A stretch of 44,445 nucleotides of DNA from Thalassovita litoralis. Lineage in GTDB: Bacteria; Pseudomonadota; Alphaproteobacteria; Rhodobacterales; Rhodobacteraceae. Of this stretch, positions 15,448-23,558 are shown piece by piece. The notes below the pieces were generated by a model. The model saw only the letters and a program-made list of their open reading frames with translations, made no database searches and had not been told where the DNA came from. Each line of letters starts with the position of its first letter. The stretch's first letter is position 1. The stretch is taken from positions 1 to 44,445 of the forward strand of contig NZ_FXTO01000028.1 in NCBI RefSeq assembly GCF_900182725.1, given 5' to 3'. The translations under genes were made by a program, and so were the position numbers.

Positions 15448-15840
15448 TCAGGCGCGTTCCATATGGGATTGGTCGAACGCCCCCGGCAGCAATTCGGAAA
15501 TCGTCATCACCGTTTCTGGCCCGTCCACCGTAGCCAGCCGCACCGTGACCTCGCCCCGGCCAAATTCCGCCAGTTTCTGACGGCACCCGCCGCAGGGCGT
15601 CACCGGATGGGGGCTGTCGGCAATCACGCAAACCTCGATCAGTTCGGTTTCCCCTGCGGCGACCATTGCGGCAATCGCCCCCGCTTCGGCGCAGGTGCCT
15701 TCGGGGTAGGCCACGTTTTCTACGTTGCAGCCCACATAAACCATACCGGATTTACCACGAATGGCCGCGCCGACCTTGAAATTGGAATAAGGCACATAGG
15801 CATTTTCGCGCACCGCGCGGGCAGCATCCAGCAGGGACAT
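15448..15840 (-). CDS. cdd: Cytidine deaminase
   Basis: Zinc enzyme that deaminates cytidine and deoxycytidine. 130 residues, the homotetrameric short form. The zinc ligands are the Cys of TCAEAGAI (with catalytic Glu) and the two Cys of TPCGGCRQ. YVPYSNFKVGAAI is the substrate-binding N-terminal strand. I start at MSLLDAARA (15840); the 13 codons upstream are not conserved in the family. First gene of the operon, divergent from maeB with 162 bp between. Confidence 0.95.
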   Translation of the reverse strand: MSLLDAARAVRENAYVPYSNFKVGAAIRGKSGMVYVGCNVENVAYPEGTCAEAGAIAAMVAAGETELIEVCVIADSPHPVTPCGGCRQKLAEFGRGEVTVRLATVDGPETVMTISELLPGAFDQSHMERA

Positions 15841-15963
15841 ATCCAACACTCCGTTCCGGCACGGGCCGATCCCGCGCACATGCGGAAAACTGTGAGGCTC
15901 GGCGGATAAATTTGCAAGCCCATGACCACGTTGGAAAACTGGCGCTTCCCCTTGGTCAGGATT

Positions 15964-15981
15964 TAGTTTAACACTAAACTA
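15964..15981. promoter_or_regulatory. Palindrome upstream of maeB, candidate operator
   Basis: TAGTTTA (15964-15970), ACAC, TAAACTA (15975-15981): a perfect 7-bp inverted repeat about 22 bp before the maeB ATG. A weak TTGGTC at 15953-15958 would place a -10 over the right arm. A regulator binding here would block or tune maeB; the regulator is unknown. Confidence 0.45.
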
Positions 15982-16002
15982 CCCAAATCAGGGAGACCCC
16001 AC

Positions 16003-18282
16003 ATGTCTGATAGCCCCAAAGACTCGCTGCGTCAGGCGGCGTTGTTTTATCACGAATACCCCAAACCCGGTAAGCTGGAAATCCGCGCCACCAAGCCATT
16101 GGCGAATGGCCGCGATCTAAGCCGCGCCTATTCCCCCGGCGTGGCCGAGGCCTGTCTGGAAATCAAGGACGACGCCAGCAACGCCAGCCGCTATACCGCG
16201 CGGGGCAATCTGGTGGCGGTTGTCAGCAACGGCACCGCAGTTCTGGGGCTGGGCAATATCGGCGCGTTGGCCAGCAAGCCGGTGATGGAAGGCAAAGCCG
16301 TCCTGTTCAAAAAATTCGCCAACATTGATTGCTTTGATATCGAGGTAAACGAAACCGACCCGCATAAGCTGGCCGATATCGTGTGTTCGCTGGAACCGAC
16401 CTTTGGCGCGATCAATCTGGAAGACATCAAAGCCCCCGATTGCTTTATCGTTGAAAAACTGTGCCGCGAACGGATGAATATCCCGGTGTTTCACGACGAT
16501 CAGCACGGCACCGCGATCGTGGTGGGGGCCGCCGCGAAAAACGCGCTGCATGTGGCAGGCAAGAATTTCGAGGATATTAAGATCGTCAGCACTGGCGGCG
16601 GAGCCGCCGGGATTGCCTGCCTGAACATGCTGCTGAAACTGGGCGTGAAGCGTGAAAATGTCTGGCTGTGCGACATTCACGGGCTGGTCTACGAAGGCCG
16701 AACCGAAGACATGAACCCGCAAAAGGCGGCCTATGCGCAAAAATCCGACCTGCGCACACTGGATCAGGTGATCGACGGCGCGGACATGTTCCTTGGCCTG
16801 TCCGGGCCGCGTGTTCTGACGCCCGACATGGTGGCAAAGATGGCGAAACGCCCGATCATCTTTGCGCTGGCGAACCCCACCCCCGAAATCCTGCCCGAAG
16901 ATGCGCGCGCGGTCGCACCCGATGCGATCATCGCCACCGGGCGCAGCGATTACCCCAATCAGGTCAACAACGTACTGTGTTTCCCGTTTATCTTCCGGGG
17001 GGCGCTGGATGTCGGCGCAACTGAAATCAACGACGATATGCAACTGGCCTGCATTGACGGCATCGCCGCGCTGGCCCGCGCCACCACCAGCGCCGAAGCC
17101 GCCGCCGCCTATCAGGGCGAACGGCTTAGCTTTGGGGCTGATTACCTGATCCCCAAACCCTTTGATCCGCGCCTGTCCGGTGTGGTGTCCACCGCTGTCG
17201 CCAAGGCCGCGATGGCCAGCGGCGTTGCCACCCGCCCGCTGGAGGATCTGGACGCCTACAAGGCCCGCCTGAACCAAAGCGTTTTCAAATCCGCGATGCT
17301 GATGCGCCCGGTGTTCGAGGCCGCCCGCACCGCCAGCCGCCGCATCGTCTTTGCCGAGGGCGAGGACGAACGCGTATTGCGCACCGCACAGGCCGTTCTG
17401 GAGGAAACCACCGAACAACCCATCCTGATCGGCCGCCCCGAAGTGATGGAAGCCCGCTGCGAACGCGCGGGCCTAAGCCTGCGGCCTTTCGTGGATTTTC
17501 AGGTGGTGAACCCGGAAAACGACCCGCGTTATCGCGATTACTGGGGCACCTATCATCAGATCATGGCCCGGCGCGGCGTCACCCCCGATCTGGCTAAGGC
17601 GATCATGCGCACCAACACCACGGCCATCGGCGCGATCATGGTCTATCGTGGCGAAGCCGACAGCCTGATTTGCGGCACCTTCGGGGAATATCGCTGGCAC
17701 CTGAACTATGTCACACAGGTTTTGGCCGACGATTCCCTGCAACCGCATGGCGCGCTGTCCCTGATGATTCTGGAAGATGGCCCGCTGTTCATCGCCGATA
17801 CGCAGGTCACGATTGATCCCACCCCTGCCGAAATTGCCAAAACCGTTATCGGTGCCGCGCGGCATGTGCGGCGGTTCGGACTGGAACCCAAGGTGGCGCT
17901 GTGCGCACAATCGCAGTTTGGCAACCTGAACAGCGATACTGGCCTGCGCCAGCGTGAAGCCTTGAAAATTCTGGATTCCCAGCCCCGCGATTTCACCTAC
18001 GAAGGCGAAATGAACGTGGATGCGGCGCTGGACCCGGAATTGCGCGAACGCGTCTTCCCGATGAGCCGCATGAAAGGCCCGGCCAACGTGCTGGTCTTTG
18101 CCAACGCCGATGCGGCCAGCGGTGTGCGCAACATCCTGAAGGTCAAAGGCGACGGGCTAGAGGTCGGCCCGATCTTGATGGGCATGGGCAACCGGGCGCA
18201 TATCGTCAGCCCGTCGATCACCACGCGCGGGCTGCTGAACATGGCGGCCATCGCGGGCACACCCGTGGCGCATTACGGCTAA
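16003..18282 (+). CDS. maeB: NADP-dependent malic enzyme with phosphotransacetylase-like domain
   Basis: Oxidative decarboxylation of malate to pyruvate with NADPH formation. 759 residues in two parts. The malic enzyme part (about 1-420) contains [64 protein letters not shown] and [26 protein letters not shown]. The second part (about 430-759) resembles phosphate acetyltransferase ([14 protein letters not shown], then [28 protein letters not shown]). This fused layout is typical of the MaeB type, where the second domain is thought to bind acetyl-CoA as a regulatory ligand rather than to catalyse. A palindrome precedes it and a shared terminator follows. Confidence 0.97.
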   Translation: MSDSPKDSLRQAALFYHEYPKPGKLEIRATKPLANGRDLSRAYSPGVAEACLEIKDDASNASRYTARGNLVAVVSNGTAVLGLGNIGALASKPVMEGKAVLFKKFANIDCFDIEVNETDPHKLADIVCSLEPTFGAINLEDIKAPDCFIVEKLCRERMNIPVFHDDQHGTAIVVGAAAKNALHVAGKNFEDIKIVSTGGGAAGIACLNMLLKLGVKRENVWLCDIHGLVYEGRTEDMNPQKAAYAQKSDLRTLDQVIDGADMFLGLSGPRVLTPDMVAKMAKRPIIFALANPTPEILPEDARAVAPDAIIATGRSDYPNQVNNVLCFPFIFRGALDVGATEINDDMQLACIDGIAALARATTSAEAAAAYQGERLSFGADYLIPKPFDPRLSGVVSTAVAKAAMASGVATRPLEDLDAYKARLNQSVFKSAMLMRPVFEAARTASRRIVFAEGEDERVLRTAQAVLEETTEQPILIGRPEVMEARCERAGLSLRPFVDFQVVNPENDPRYRDYWGTYHQIMARRGVTPDLAKAIMRTNTTAIGAIMVYRGEADSLICGTFGEYRWHLNYVTQVLADDSLQPHGALSLMILEDGPLFIADTQVTIDPTPAEIAKTVIGAARHVRRFGLEPKVALCAQSQFGNLNSDTGLRQREALKILDSQPRDFTYEGEMNVDAALDPELRERVFPMSRMKGPANVLVFANADAASGVRNILKVKGDGLEVGPILMGMGNRAHIVSPSITTRGLLNMAAIAGTPVAHYG

Positions 18283-18294
18283 GACACCAAGAGT

Positions 18295-18329
18295 TTCCGC
18301 CAAAAGCCAATCAACAGCTTTTGGCGGAA
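18295..18329. terminator. Strong hairpin between maeB and the convergent Hint gene
   Basis: TTCCGCCAAAAGC (18295-18307) pairs perfectly with GCTTTTGGCGGAA (18317-18329), a 13-bp stem with a 9-nt loop. It lies between convergent stops and can serve both directions. Confidence 0.8.
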
Positions 18330-18333
18330 CATT

Positions 18334-19314
18334 TCAGGCGCAGTTCCGCTGCAAAAGCGACCCTATCACGGCCGCCTCGCTTCCTCGGGCTTCTGCGGTG
18401 CAAAGCTCCATCCCATCCGCCAAAAATGGAAACAGACCAACGATTTCCTGCTTCAGGTCCAGATTTTCGGGAACGTCATCATCCTGCGGCAAAAACAGGC
18501 TTTCAGCAGGCATTCCGTTGGCCACCAAAACCACATGCCGGGCGCACAGAAGATGGTGATAGGATATTTCCGTCACCGTCCGGTCCAACGAAATCGTCGC
18601 GTCATTTAGCAGTGATTTAGCGGATGCAAGGCAATCCTCTTCCCCTGTAATCAACCGCGCCTCCAGCCCGGACAGATACAGCCGGTGCTGCTGGGACAGC
18701 CACGTATCGCGATGCGGCACCCCCGGCTTCAACGCGTTTTTACGGATACGAACCGGGAACCATTTGTCAAAGTCCATATTCTGCGGCAGGCGCAGCTTGC
18801 GCGCCCCGGACCACAGCACACCATGCGCCTGCCCGAACCAGTCCACAACCACGTCACCCGCGCGAATATCTTCGATTGGCCGCTCCCCCGCATCCGTCAG
18901 AATGCGGGTTCCCGCAGCAAAGCAGATCGGCGTGAACACTTCATAGCCAACCGGCTCGATATCCACCACAAGCGCCACTGCACCTAACAGGTTCGGCTCA
19001 CCTTCGGGGTAATGGAAATAAATCTGCCCGCCCACTTCGAACACGACAACAGGCACCGAAGCCCCCAACGGAACCGTCAGCCCCAGCACATCGACACCCG
19101 GCGTCACCGTGCCGCTGCCGATGTAATTCACAGGTTGCCCGTTAAACGTGGAAAGCCCGTCATCGAAATCTGACAGGGTACCGTCATTATCCTGAAGCGT
19201 GCCGGTCTGTTCGCTGCCAAACCCATTCAGAACCAGTGTTTGCTGCGAAGATAACAAATTCGCAGCCAATAAAGACCCATTATAGGGAACTACCGTAATG
19301 TCTTGGGAATACAT
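18334..19314 (-). CDS. Hint-domain (hedgehog/intein-like) protein
   Basis: 326 residues. The N-terminal ~125 residues are Gly, Thr and Asp rich and beta-sheet like. A Hint module follows, beginning CFAAGTRILTDAGERPIEDI at about residue 133 with the nucleophilic Cys. It continues through VVDWFGQAHGVLWSGARKL, a WLSQQHRLYL block B/F-like His motif and LLCARHVVLVANGMPAESL. Proteins of this design (Hint_2 type) are abundant in Rhodobacteraceae, often with hemolysin-like or extracellular partners. The C-terminus after the Hint module is long, so it is not a plain intein. Release of the N-terminal part by self-cleavage is possible but unproven. There is no classical signal peptide. Confidence 0.8.
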   Translation of the reverse strand: MYSQDITVVPYNGSLLAANLLSSQQTLVLNGFGSEQTGTLQDNDGTLSDFDDGLSTFNGQPVNYIGSGTVTPGVDVLGLTVPLGASVPVVVFEVGGQIYFHYPEGEPNLLGAVALVVDIEPVGYEVFTPICFAAGTRILTDAGERPIEDIRAGDVVVDWFGQAHGVLWSGARKLRLPQNMDFDKWFPVRIRKNALKPGVPHRDTWLSQQHRLYLSGLEARLITGEEDCLASAKSLLNDATISLDRTVTEISYHHLLCARHVVLVANGMPAESLFLPQDDDVPENLDLKQEIVGLFPFLADGMELCTAEARGSEAAVIGSLLQRNCA

Positions 19315-19756
19315 CGCGTTTCCCCTTATTATCTGCCCAAGATGCCCTTCTAACTAATGGAAATCACGCGCAAACAGACAGCGGAAACGACATCGAATAT
19401 CTTTTGGACTCGTGGCCCCGATACGTTCCCCCTCTTACCGATAAGCAATCATACGCTGCATTGATTGATACATTTTCCCCGCATCATTTCAAGCAGCCAA
19501 ATACACTCAATTGTATAGGTATGCACGAAAGAACTACCTCTTGGCGGGAATGTTTGCAGATTCGCATAATTAATTTGCAAACCGCGCAAAACTTTGCGGA
19601 AGCGCCCCTGAAATCCACAGCCTTTGCAACATGGTTTTGGTGGAAAACCTCCGAAAGCCTCGCAAACTTGCGTAAATCTGTCGCTGGTTTCGGTAACATA
19701 CTTGCGTGAATTTGCGACGCTACGTAACAAGAAATCAACCACACAGGAGGCATACC
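19315..19756. other. Long intergenic region upstream of prpE
   Basis: 442 bp without a credible gene between the divergent Hint and prpE genes. It is AT-richer than its surroundings. The half nearer prpE contains the repeated TTTGC motifs described separately; the half nearer the Hint gene shows nothing I can interpret. Confidence 0.5.
19553..19718 (+). promoter_or_regulatory. Cluster of TTTGC(A/G) half-sites, candidate propionate-regulator operator
   Basis: TTTGCAGA 19553-19560, TTTGCAAA 19574-19581, TTTGCGGA 19593-19600, TTTGCAAC 19623-19630, inverted TCGCAAAC 19660-19667, TTGCGTAA 19668-19675, TTGCGTGA 19702-19709 and TTTGCGAC 19711-19718. In Rhodobacter sphaeroides the ScfR-family regulator PccR is reported to bind paired TTTGCAAA motifs at propionyl-CoA genes, and related RamB/PrpR regulators bind similar cores. 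Here the downstream gene is prpE, which fits. Confidence 0.5.
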
Positions 19757-21646
19757 ATGGCATACAAAGATATTTACGCTGCATGGAAATCAGACCCCGA
19801 AGCGTTCTGGATGAACGCAGCACAGGCGATTGATTGGGATACCCCCCCTACCAAAGCCTTGTTTGATGATAACGCCCCCCTGTATGAATGGTACAAGGAC
19901 GGCATGGTAAACACCTGCTGGAACGCGGTGGACCGCCATGTGGAAAACGGGCGCGGCGAACAGACCGCCATCATCTATGACAGCCCTGTCACGCATACCA
20001 AACGCACCATTTCCTATGTCGAACTGCGCAACCGCGTGGCCAGTCTGGCCGGGGCGTTGCGCGCAAAGGGCATCGAAAAAGGCGACCGCGTTATCATCTA
20101 CATGCCGATGATCCCCGAAGCGTTAGAGGCCATGCTGGCCTGCGCCCGTTTGGGGGCAGTGCATTCGGTGGTGTTCGGTGGCTTCGCCAGCAACGAACTG
20201 GCCGTGCGGATCGACGATGCAAAACCCAAAGCGATCATCGCCGCCTCGTGCGGGATCGAACCGGGCCGCGTAGTGCATTACAAACCGCTGCTGGATGGGG
20301 CCATCGACATGGCCACCCACAAGCCCGATTTCACGGTGATTTTCCAGCGCGAGCAAGAGGTCGCCCATCTGGAAGAAGGCCGGGATTATAACTGGCATGG
20401 CTTCCAGTACGGCGTTGAACCGGCGGAATGTGTCCCGGTCGAAGGCGACCACCCTGCCTATATCCTGTATACCAGCGGCACCACCGGCCAACCCAAGGGC
20501 GTTGTACGCCCCACCGGCGGACATCTGGTGGCGCTGAACTGGACCATGAAAAACCTGTATAACGTCGATCCGGGCGACGTTTTCTGGGCCGCGTCAGACG
20601 TGGGTTGGGTCGTGGGGCATTCCTATATCTGCTATGCGCCGCTGATCCACGGCAACACCACCATCGTGTTCGAGGGCAAACCCGTCGGCACCCCCGATGC
20701 GGGGACGTTCTGGCGCGTTATCAGCGAACACAAGGTCTCGTCCTTCTTTACCGCGCCCACCGCATTCCGCGCCGTGAAACGCGAAGACCCCAAAGGCGAG
20801 TTTGTCAAAAAATACGACCTGTCGAACCTGAAACAGGTCTATCTGGCCGGTGAACGCGCCGACCCTGACACGATTGTCTGGGCGCAGGATCAACTGGGCG
20901 TGCCGGTGATTGACCACTGGTGGCAAACTGAAACCGGCTGGGCCATCGCGGGCAACCCGCTGGGCATTGAATCGCTGCCGGTGAAGCTGGGCAGCCCCTC
21001 GGTTCCGATGCCGGGTTATGACGTGCAAATTCTGGACGAAGGCGGCCACCCGATGAAAGCCGGGGAACTGGGCGCCATCGCGGTGAAACTGCCGCTGCCC
21101 CCCGGCACCCTGCCGACCCTGTGGAACGCCGAAGCCCGGTTCAAGAAATCCTATCTGGAACATTTCCCCGGCTATTACGAAACCGGCGATGCGGGCATGA
21201 TCGACGAAGACGGCTATCTGTACATCATGGCGCGCACCGATGACGTGATCAACGTCGCAGGCCACCGCCTGTCCACCGGCGGCATGGAAGAAGTGCTGGC
21301 CAGCCATCCCGACGTGGCCGAATGCGCGGTGATCGGCGTGACGGATGATCTGAAAGGGCAACTGCCCGTGGGCTTCCTGTGCCTGAACGCCGGATGCGAC
21401 CGCGACAATGCCGATGTCGTCAAAGAAGTTGTAAAACTGGTTCGTGACAAAATCGGCCCTGTGGCGGCGTTTAAACTGGCCGTGGTGGTGGATCGCCTGC
21501 CCAAGACCCGTTCGGGCAAAATCCTGCGCGGCACGATGGTGTCGATTGCGGATGGCAAAACCTACAAACTGCCCGCCACCATCGACGATCCGGCCATTCT
21601 GGACGAAATCAAAGTCGCCCTGCAAAGCATCGGCTACGCCCAGTAA
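19757..21646 (+). CDS. prpE: Propionyl-CoA synthetase
   Basis: Activates propionate (and probably acetate or acrylate less well) to the CoA thioester with ATP to AMP. 629 residues of the ANL superfamily; length and the opening AYKDIYAAWKSDPEAFWM fit PrpE rather than Acs. The AMP-binding motif YTSGTTGQPKG is at 238-248, then DHWWQTETGW, GYYETGDAGMIDEDGYLYIMARTDDVIN and the C-terminal PKTRSGKILRGT with the catalytic, acetylatable Lys near residue 590. ATG 19757 has a perfect AGGAGG at 19745-19750; the frame is open upstream but unlikely to be translated. Monocistronic, with its own terminator. Confidence 0.93.
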   Translation: MAYKDIYAAWKSDPEAFWMNAAQAIDWDTPPTKALFDDNAPLYEWYKDGMVNTCWNAVDRHVENGRGEQTAIIYDSPVTHTKRTISYVELRNRVASLAGALRAKGIEKGDRVIIYMPMIPEALEAMLACARLGAVHSVVFGGFASNELAVRIDDAKPKAIIAASCGIEPGRVVHYKPLLDGAIDMATHKPDFTVIFQREQEVAHLEEGRDYNWHGFQYGVEPAECVPVEGDHPAYILYTSGTTGQPKGVVRPTGGHLVALNWTMKNLYNVDPGDVFWAASDVGWVVGHSYICYAPLIHGNTTIVFEGKPVGTPDAGTFWRVISEHKVSSFFTAPTAFRAVKREDPKGEFVKKYDLSNLKQVYLAGERADPDTIVWAQDQLGVPVIDHWWQTETGWAIAGNPLGIESLPVKLGSPSVPMPGYDVQILDEGGHPMKAGELGAIAVKLPLPPGTLPTLWNAEARFKKSYLEHFPGYYETGDAGMIDEDGYLYIMARTDDVINVAGHRLSTGGMEEVLASHPDVAECAVIGVTDDLKGQLPVGFLCLNAGCDRDNADVVKEVVKLVRDKIGPVAAFKLAVVVDRLPKTRSGKILRGTMVSIADGKTYKLPATIDDPAILDEIKVALQSIGYAQ

Positions 21647-21668
21647 CCCAACAGATTAACCCCCACTG

Positions 21669-21697
21669 GCCCCGCCTTTGTGCGGGGCTTTTCTTTT
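21669..21697 (+). terminator. Rho-independent terminator of prpE
   Basis: GCCCCGC (21669-21675), loop CTTTGT, GCGGGGC (21682-21688), then TTTTCTTTT. It begins 23 bp after the prpE stop. Confidence 0.95.
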
Positions 21698-21791
21698 GCA
21701 CGGCTGGCAAATCCATATCTTGTGTAACAAGCGCATTCTACCGACATCAAAGCCGCTATTGATCGCCCAACAGATCAGACAGGTTCCCTCG

Positions 21792-22724
21792 TCAATCAGC
21801 CGCACCAATGGCAGCTTCATTGACCGCTTTCACCGCCATCTTCAGAACCGCCTCGCGCGTGGCAGCCACCGCGATGAACCGCGCGTTATGGCAGAACTTG
21901 GCACCGCTCACGCCGCAAGCCGCTTCCAGATCGGCATCGGTCAACCCAGCCCAGGCCTCGGGCAGATCTGCGCGACTTTCAAAGGTATCACCACCTTTGC
22001 GGATGGTTGTCAGCGCCCAATCGCTTTCGCGCGGGTGAACGACAAACAGCAAATGATCAGCCCCCGCTTTCTCTATTGCTGACCTGAACGGCATACCCAT
22101 CGGAAGTTCCAGTATCTTCGACGCCCCGGCAGCAACAATCGCCTTGGAAACCATAGCCTCGGCCCGGCATTTTGCCGCTTTATTCCGAACCACCGCCTCT
22201 ACAAAAACGCGCGCCACGTCCAGCGCCGAAAAGAACGCCTGATCATCGCTCTCGGCGCTTCGATCATCAAAGGCTGGCTTCAAGGTTTCCAACAATGTCG
22301 GCAGGGACAGCCCCGCCAGAGGACCAGCCACCGAAGGTTCCATCGCTCCGTTGTCAAGCAGATCAACCGGCAGAACAAAGCTCTGATCAAAGCTGCGGTG
22401 AACAGCCTCAACGTCAGCCTCAGGCGTCCGCAACGCGCGCAAATATGCGTGGCCGAAATGATGCCATATCAGCCCGAACGAACTGTAAGGCTGCCCATCC
22501 CCCCGCAGCGGATTGGGCCGCTGGTGGTGATCAAAGATCATCGCATCAGCATCATAGGCCCGCCCGACATCAAAAATAATCCTGCTGCTGTCCGCAGTGA
22601 TCCAGATCGGATCACGGCTGCGCACCAGTGTTGCATCAGGAAAGAGCCGCGTTAAAATTACCGATGACAGCAATTCATCGGCATGGAAACCGCCGGAGTG
22701 CGTAACAAGATGGGTGATAGTCAT
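21792..22724 (-). CDS. MYG1 / UPF0160 family protein (predicted metal-dependent hydrolase)
   Basis: 310 residues. The N-terminus THSGGFHADELLSSVILTRLFP and the DHHQRPNPLRGDGQPYSSFGLIW block are hallmarks of the MYG1 family, which is related to DHH phosphoesterases. GALAG-like segments, DLLDNGA and the C-terminal ARFIAVAATREAVLKMA also fit. The eukaryotic homologue has been linked to 3'-5' RNA exonuclease activity; the bacterial role is not established. The conserved His and Asp residues of the metal site (HADE, DHH, DNG) are all present. Monocistronic, 98 bp from the ETC subunit gene with a terminator between. Confidence 0.88.
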   Translation of the reverse strand: MTITHLVTHSGGFHADELLSSVILTRLFPDATLVRSRDPIWITADSSRIIFDVGRAYDADAMIFDHHQRPNPLRGDGQPYSSFGLIWHHFGHAYLRALRTPEADVEAVHRSFDQSFVLPVDLLDNGAMEPSVAGPLAGLSLPTLLETLKPAFDDRSAESDDQAFFSALDVARVFVEAVVRNKAAKCRAEAMVSKAIVAAGASKILELPMGMPFRSAIEKAGADHLLFVVHPRESDWALTTIRKGGDTFESRADLPEAWAGLTDADLEAACGVSGAKFCHNARFIAVAATREAVLKMAVKAVNEAAIGAAD

Positions 22725-22743
22725 CTGGGTGATGTTCGTGCTG

Positions 22744-22778
22744 GGAAAAACAATTTGGGCGACCTGATTGGCCGCCCA
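22744..22778 (-). terminator. Rho-independent terminator of the ETC complex I gene
   Basis: TGGGCG (22756-22761) pairs with CGCCCA (22773-22778), extended by CC/GG inside a one-base mismatch. Read on the minus strand it is followed by AATTGTTTTT. Confidence 0.75.
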
Positions 22779-22822
22779 TCAAGACCTGCTTCGCGAATGA
22801 AGCAGCCCTTTCCAAATCAACG

Positions 22823-23134
22823 TCAGTGCGTCCAGGGGCTGCGGCGGTTGGTGGCAAAGTTTTCGCCATATCCACCCGCGCGGATATTAGGTTTGCGCCC
22901 ATGCGGTTCGGTCACAGTGGCGTCGATACCATGTTCCTTGGCGTAATCCAGTGCCGCCTCTTTGCTGGCAAACCGCATCTTGACCTGTGCCTGCGTATCC
23001 GTGCTGGAGGTCCACCCCATCAACGGATCAACCTCGCGGGCGGACGCGGGGGCATATTCCAGAACCCAAGATTTCGTTTTCGCCGTCCCCGAGGACATAG
23101 CGGTTTTGGCAGGTTTGTAGATACGCGCACGCAT
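22823..23134 (-). CDS. ETC complex I subunit (NDUFS4 / 18-kDa family)
   Basis: 103 residues: [20 protein letters not shown], then [26 protein letters not shown] and a C-terminal [15 protein letters not shown]. This is the accessory NADH:ubiquinone oxidoreductase subunit found in alphaproteobacteria and mitochondria, which sits at the peripheral arm near the Fe-S and FMN modules. The start is the first Met. It is unlinked to any nuo operon here, as is usual for this gene in alphaproteobacteria. Confidence 0.92.
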   Translation of the reverse strand: MRARIYKPAKTAMSSGTAKTKSWVLEYAPASAREVDPLMGWTSSTDTQAQVKMRFASKEAALDYAKEHGIDATVTEPHGRKPNIRAGGYGENFATNRRSPWTH

Positions 23135-23558
23135 AACATGACTCCTCTGTTCCGGCGATTTATCGGGGAAAATGAGAATAACAGCAAGAGCAGACCGCCC
23201 TTTTTCCCCGCCAAAAGCAAAGGAAAATGGGCGTTGACCGCCGTCTGACCCGCAGGGAGCGAGGGGTGGGTGAACGCGGACCCTACGGCGGCCAAGCCTG
23301 CTGCTTGCTACAAAGAATCATACGCAGGGGTCGCCGCTCTTCGCAAGAGATTCCGTTTACGAAATTTCAAAAATATACATATTTTCTTTTCATTTGTTTC
23401 AATACGGACAGAAATATTGACCAATTCAGATACGCATAATTCGCCCAAGAACGAATTGAGGCGTTGATTATCCACGACAATTCCCTGCTTGGCGGAAACA
23501 GGGGTTGAAGTAGAACAAAAACAGATCAAATTGGGACTGCCAAACCCGGAGAAGCCCG
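23135..23558. other. Intergenic region upstream of uvrB
   Basis: 424 bp with no credible gene. A long imperfect hairpin, CGCCC-T-TTTTCC with GGAAAA-T-GGGCG, spans 23196-23233. An AT-rich block covers about 23355-23405. A DnaA-box-like TTATCCACG lies at 23468-23476 and a LexA-like site at 23513-23527. A small RNA cannot be excluded. Confidence 0.45.
23513..23527 (+). promoter_or_regulatory. LexA-box-like site upstream of uvrB
   Basis: GAAC-N7-GATC, one mismatch from the alphaproteobacterial GAAC-N7-GAAC box, 31 bp before the uvrB ATG. uvrB is an SOS gene in several bacteria, so the position makes sense, but one imperfect site is weak evidence. Confidence 0.35.

Noticed and set aside
19404-19709. 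101-codon plus-strand frame upstream of prpE
   Set aside because: It covers the repeated TTTGC regulatory region, lacks a ribosome-binding site and has no family resemblance.
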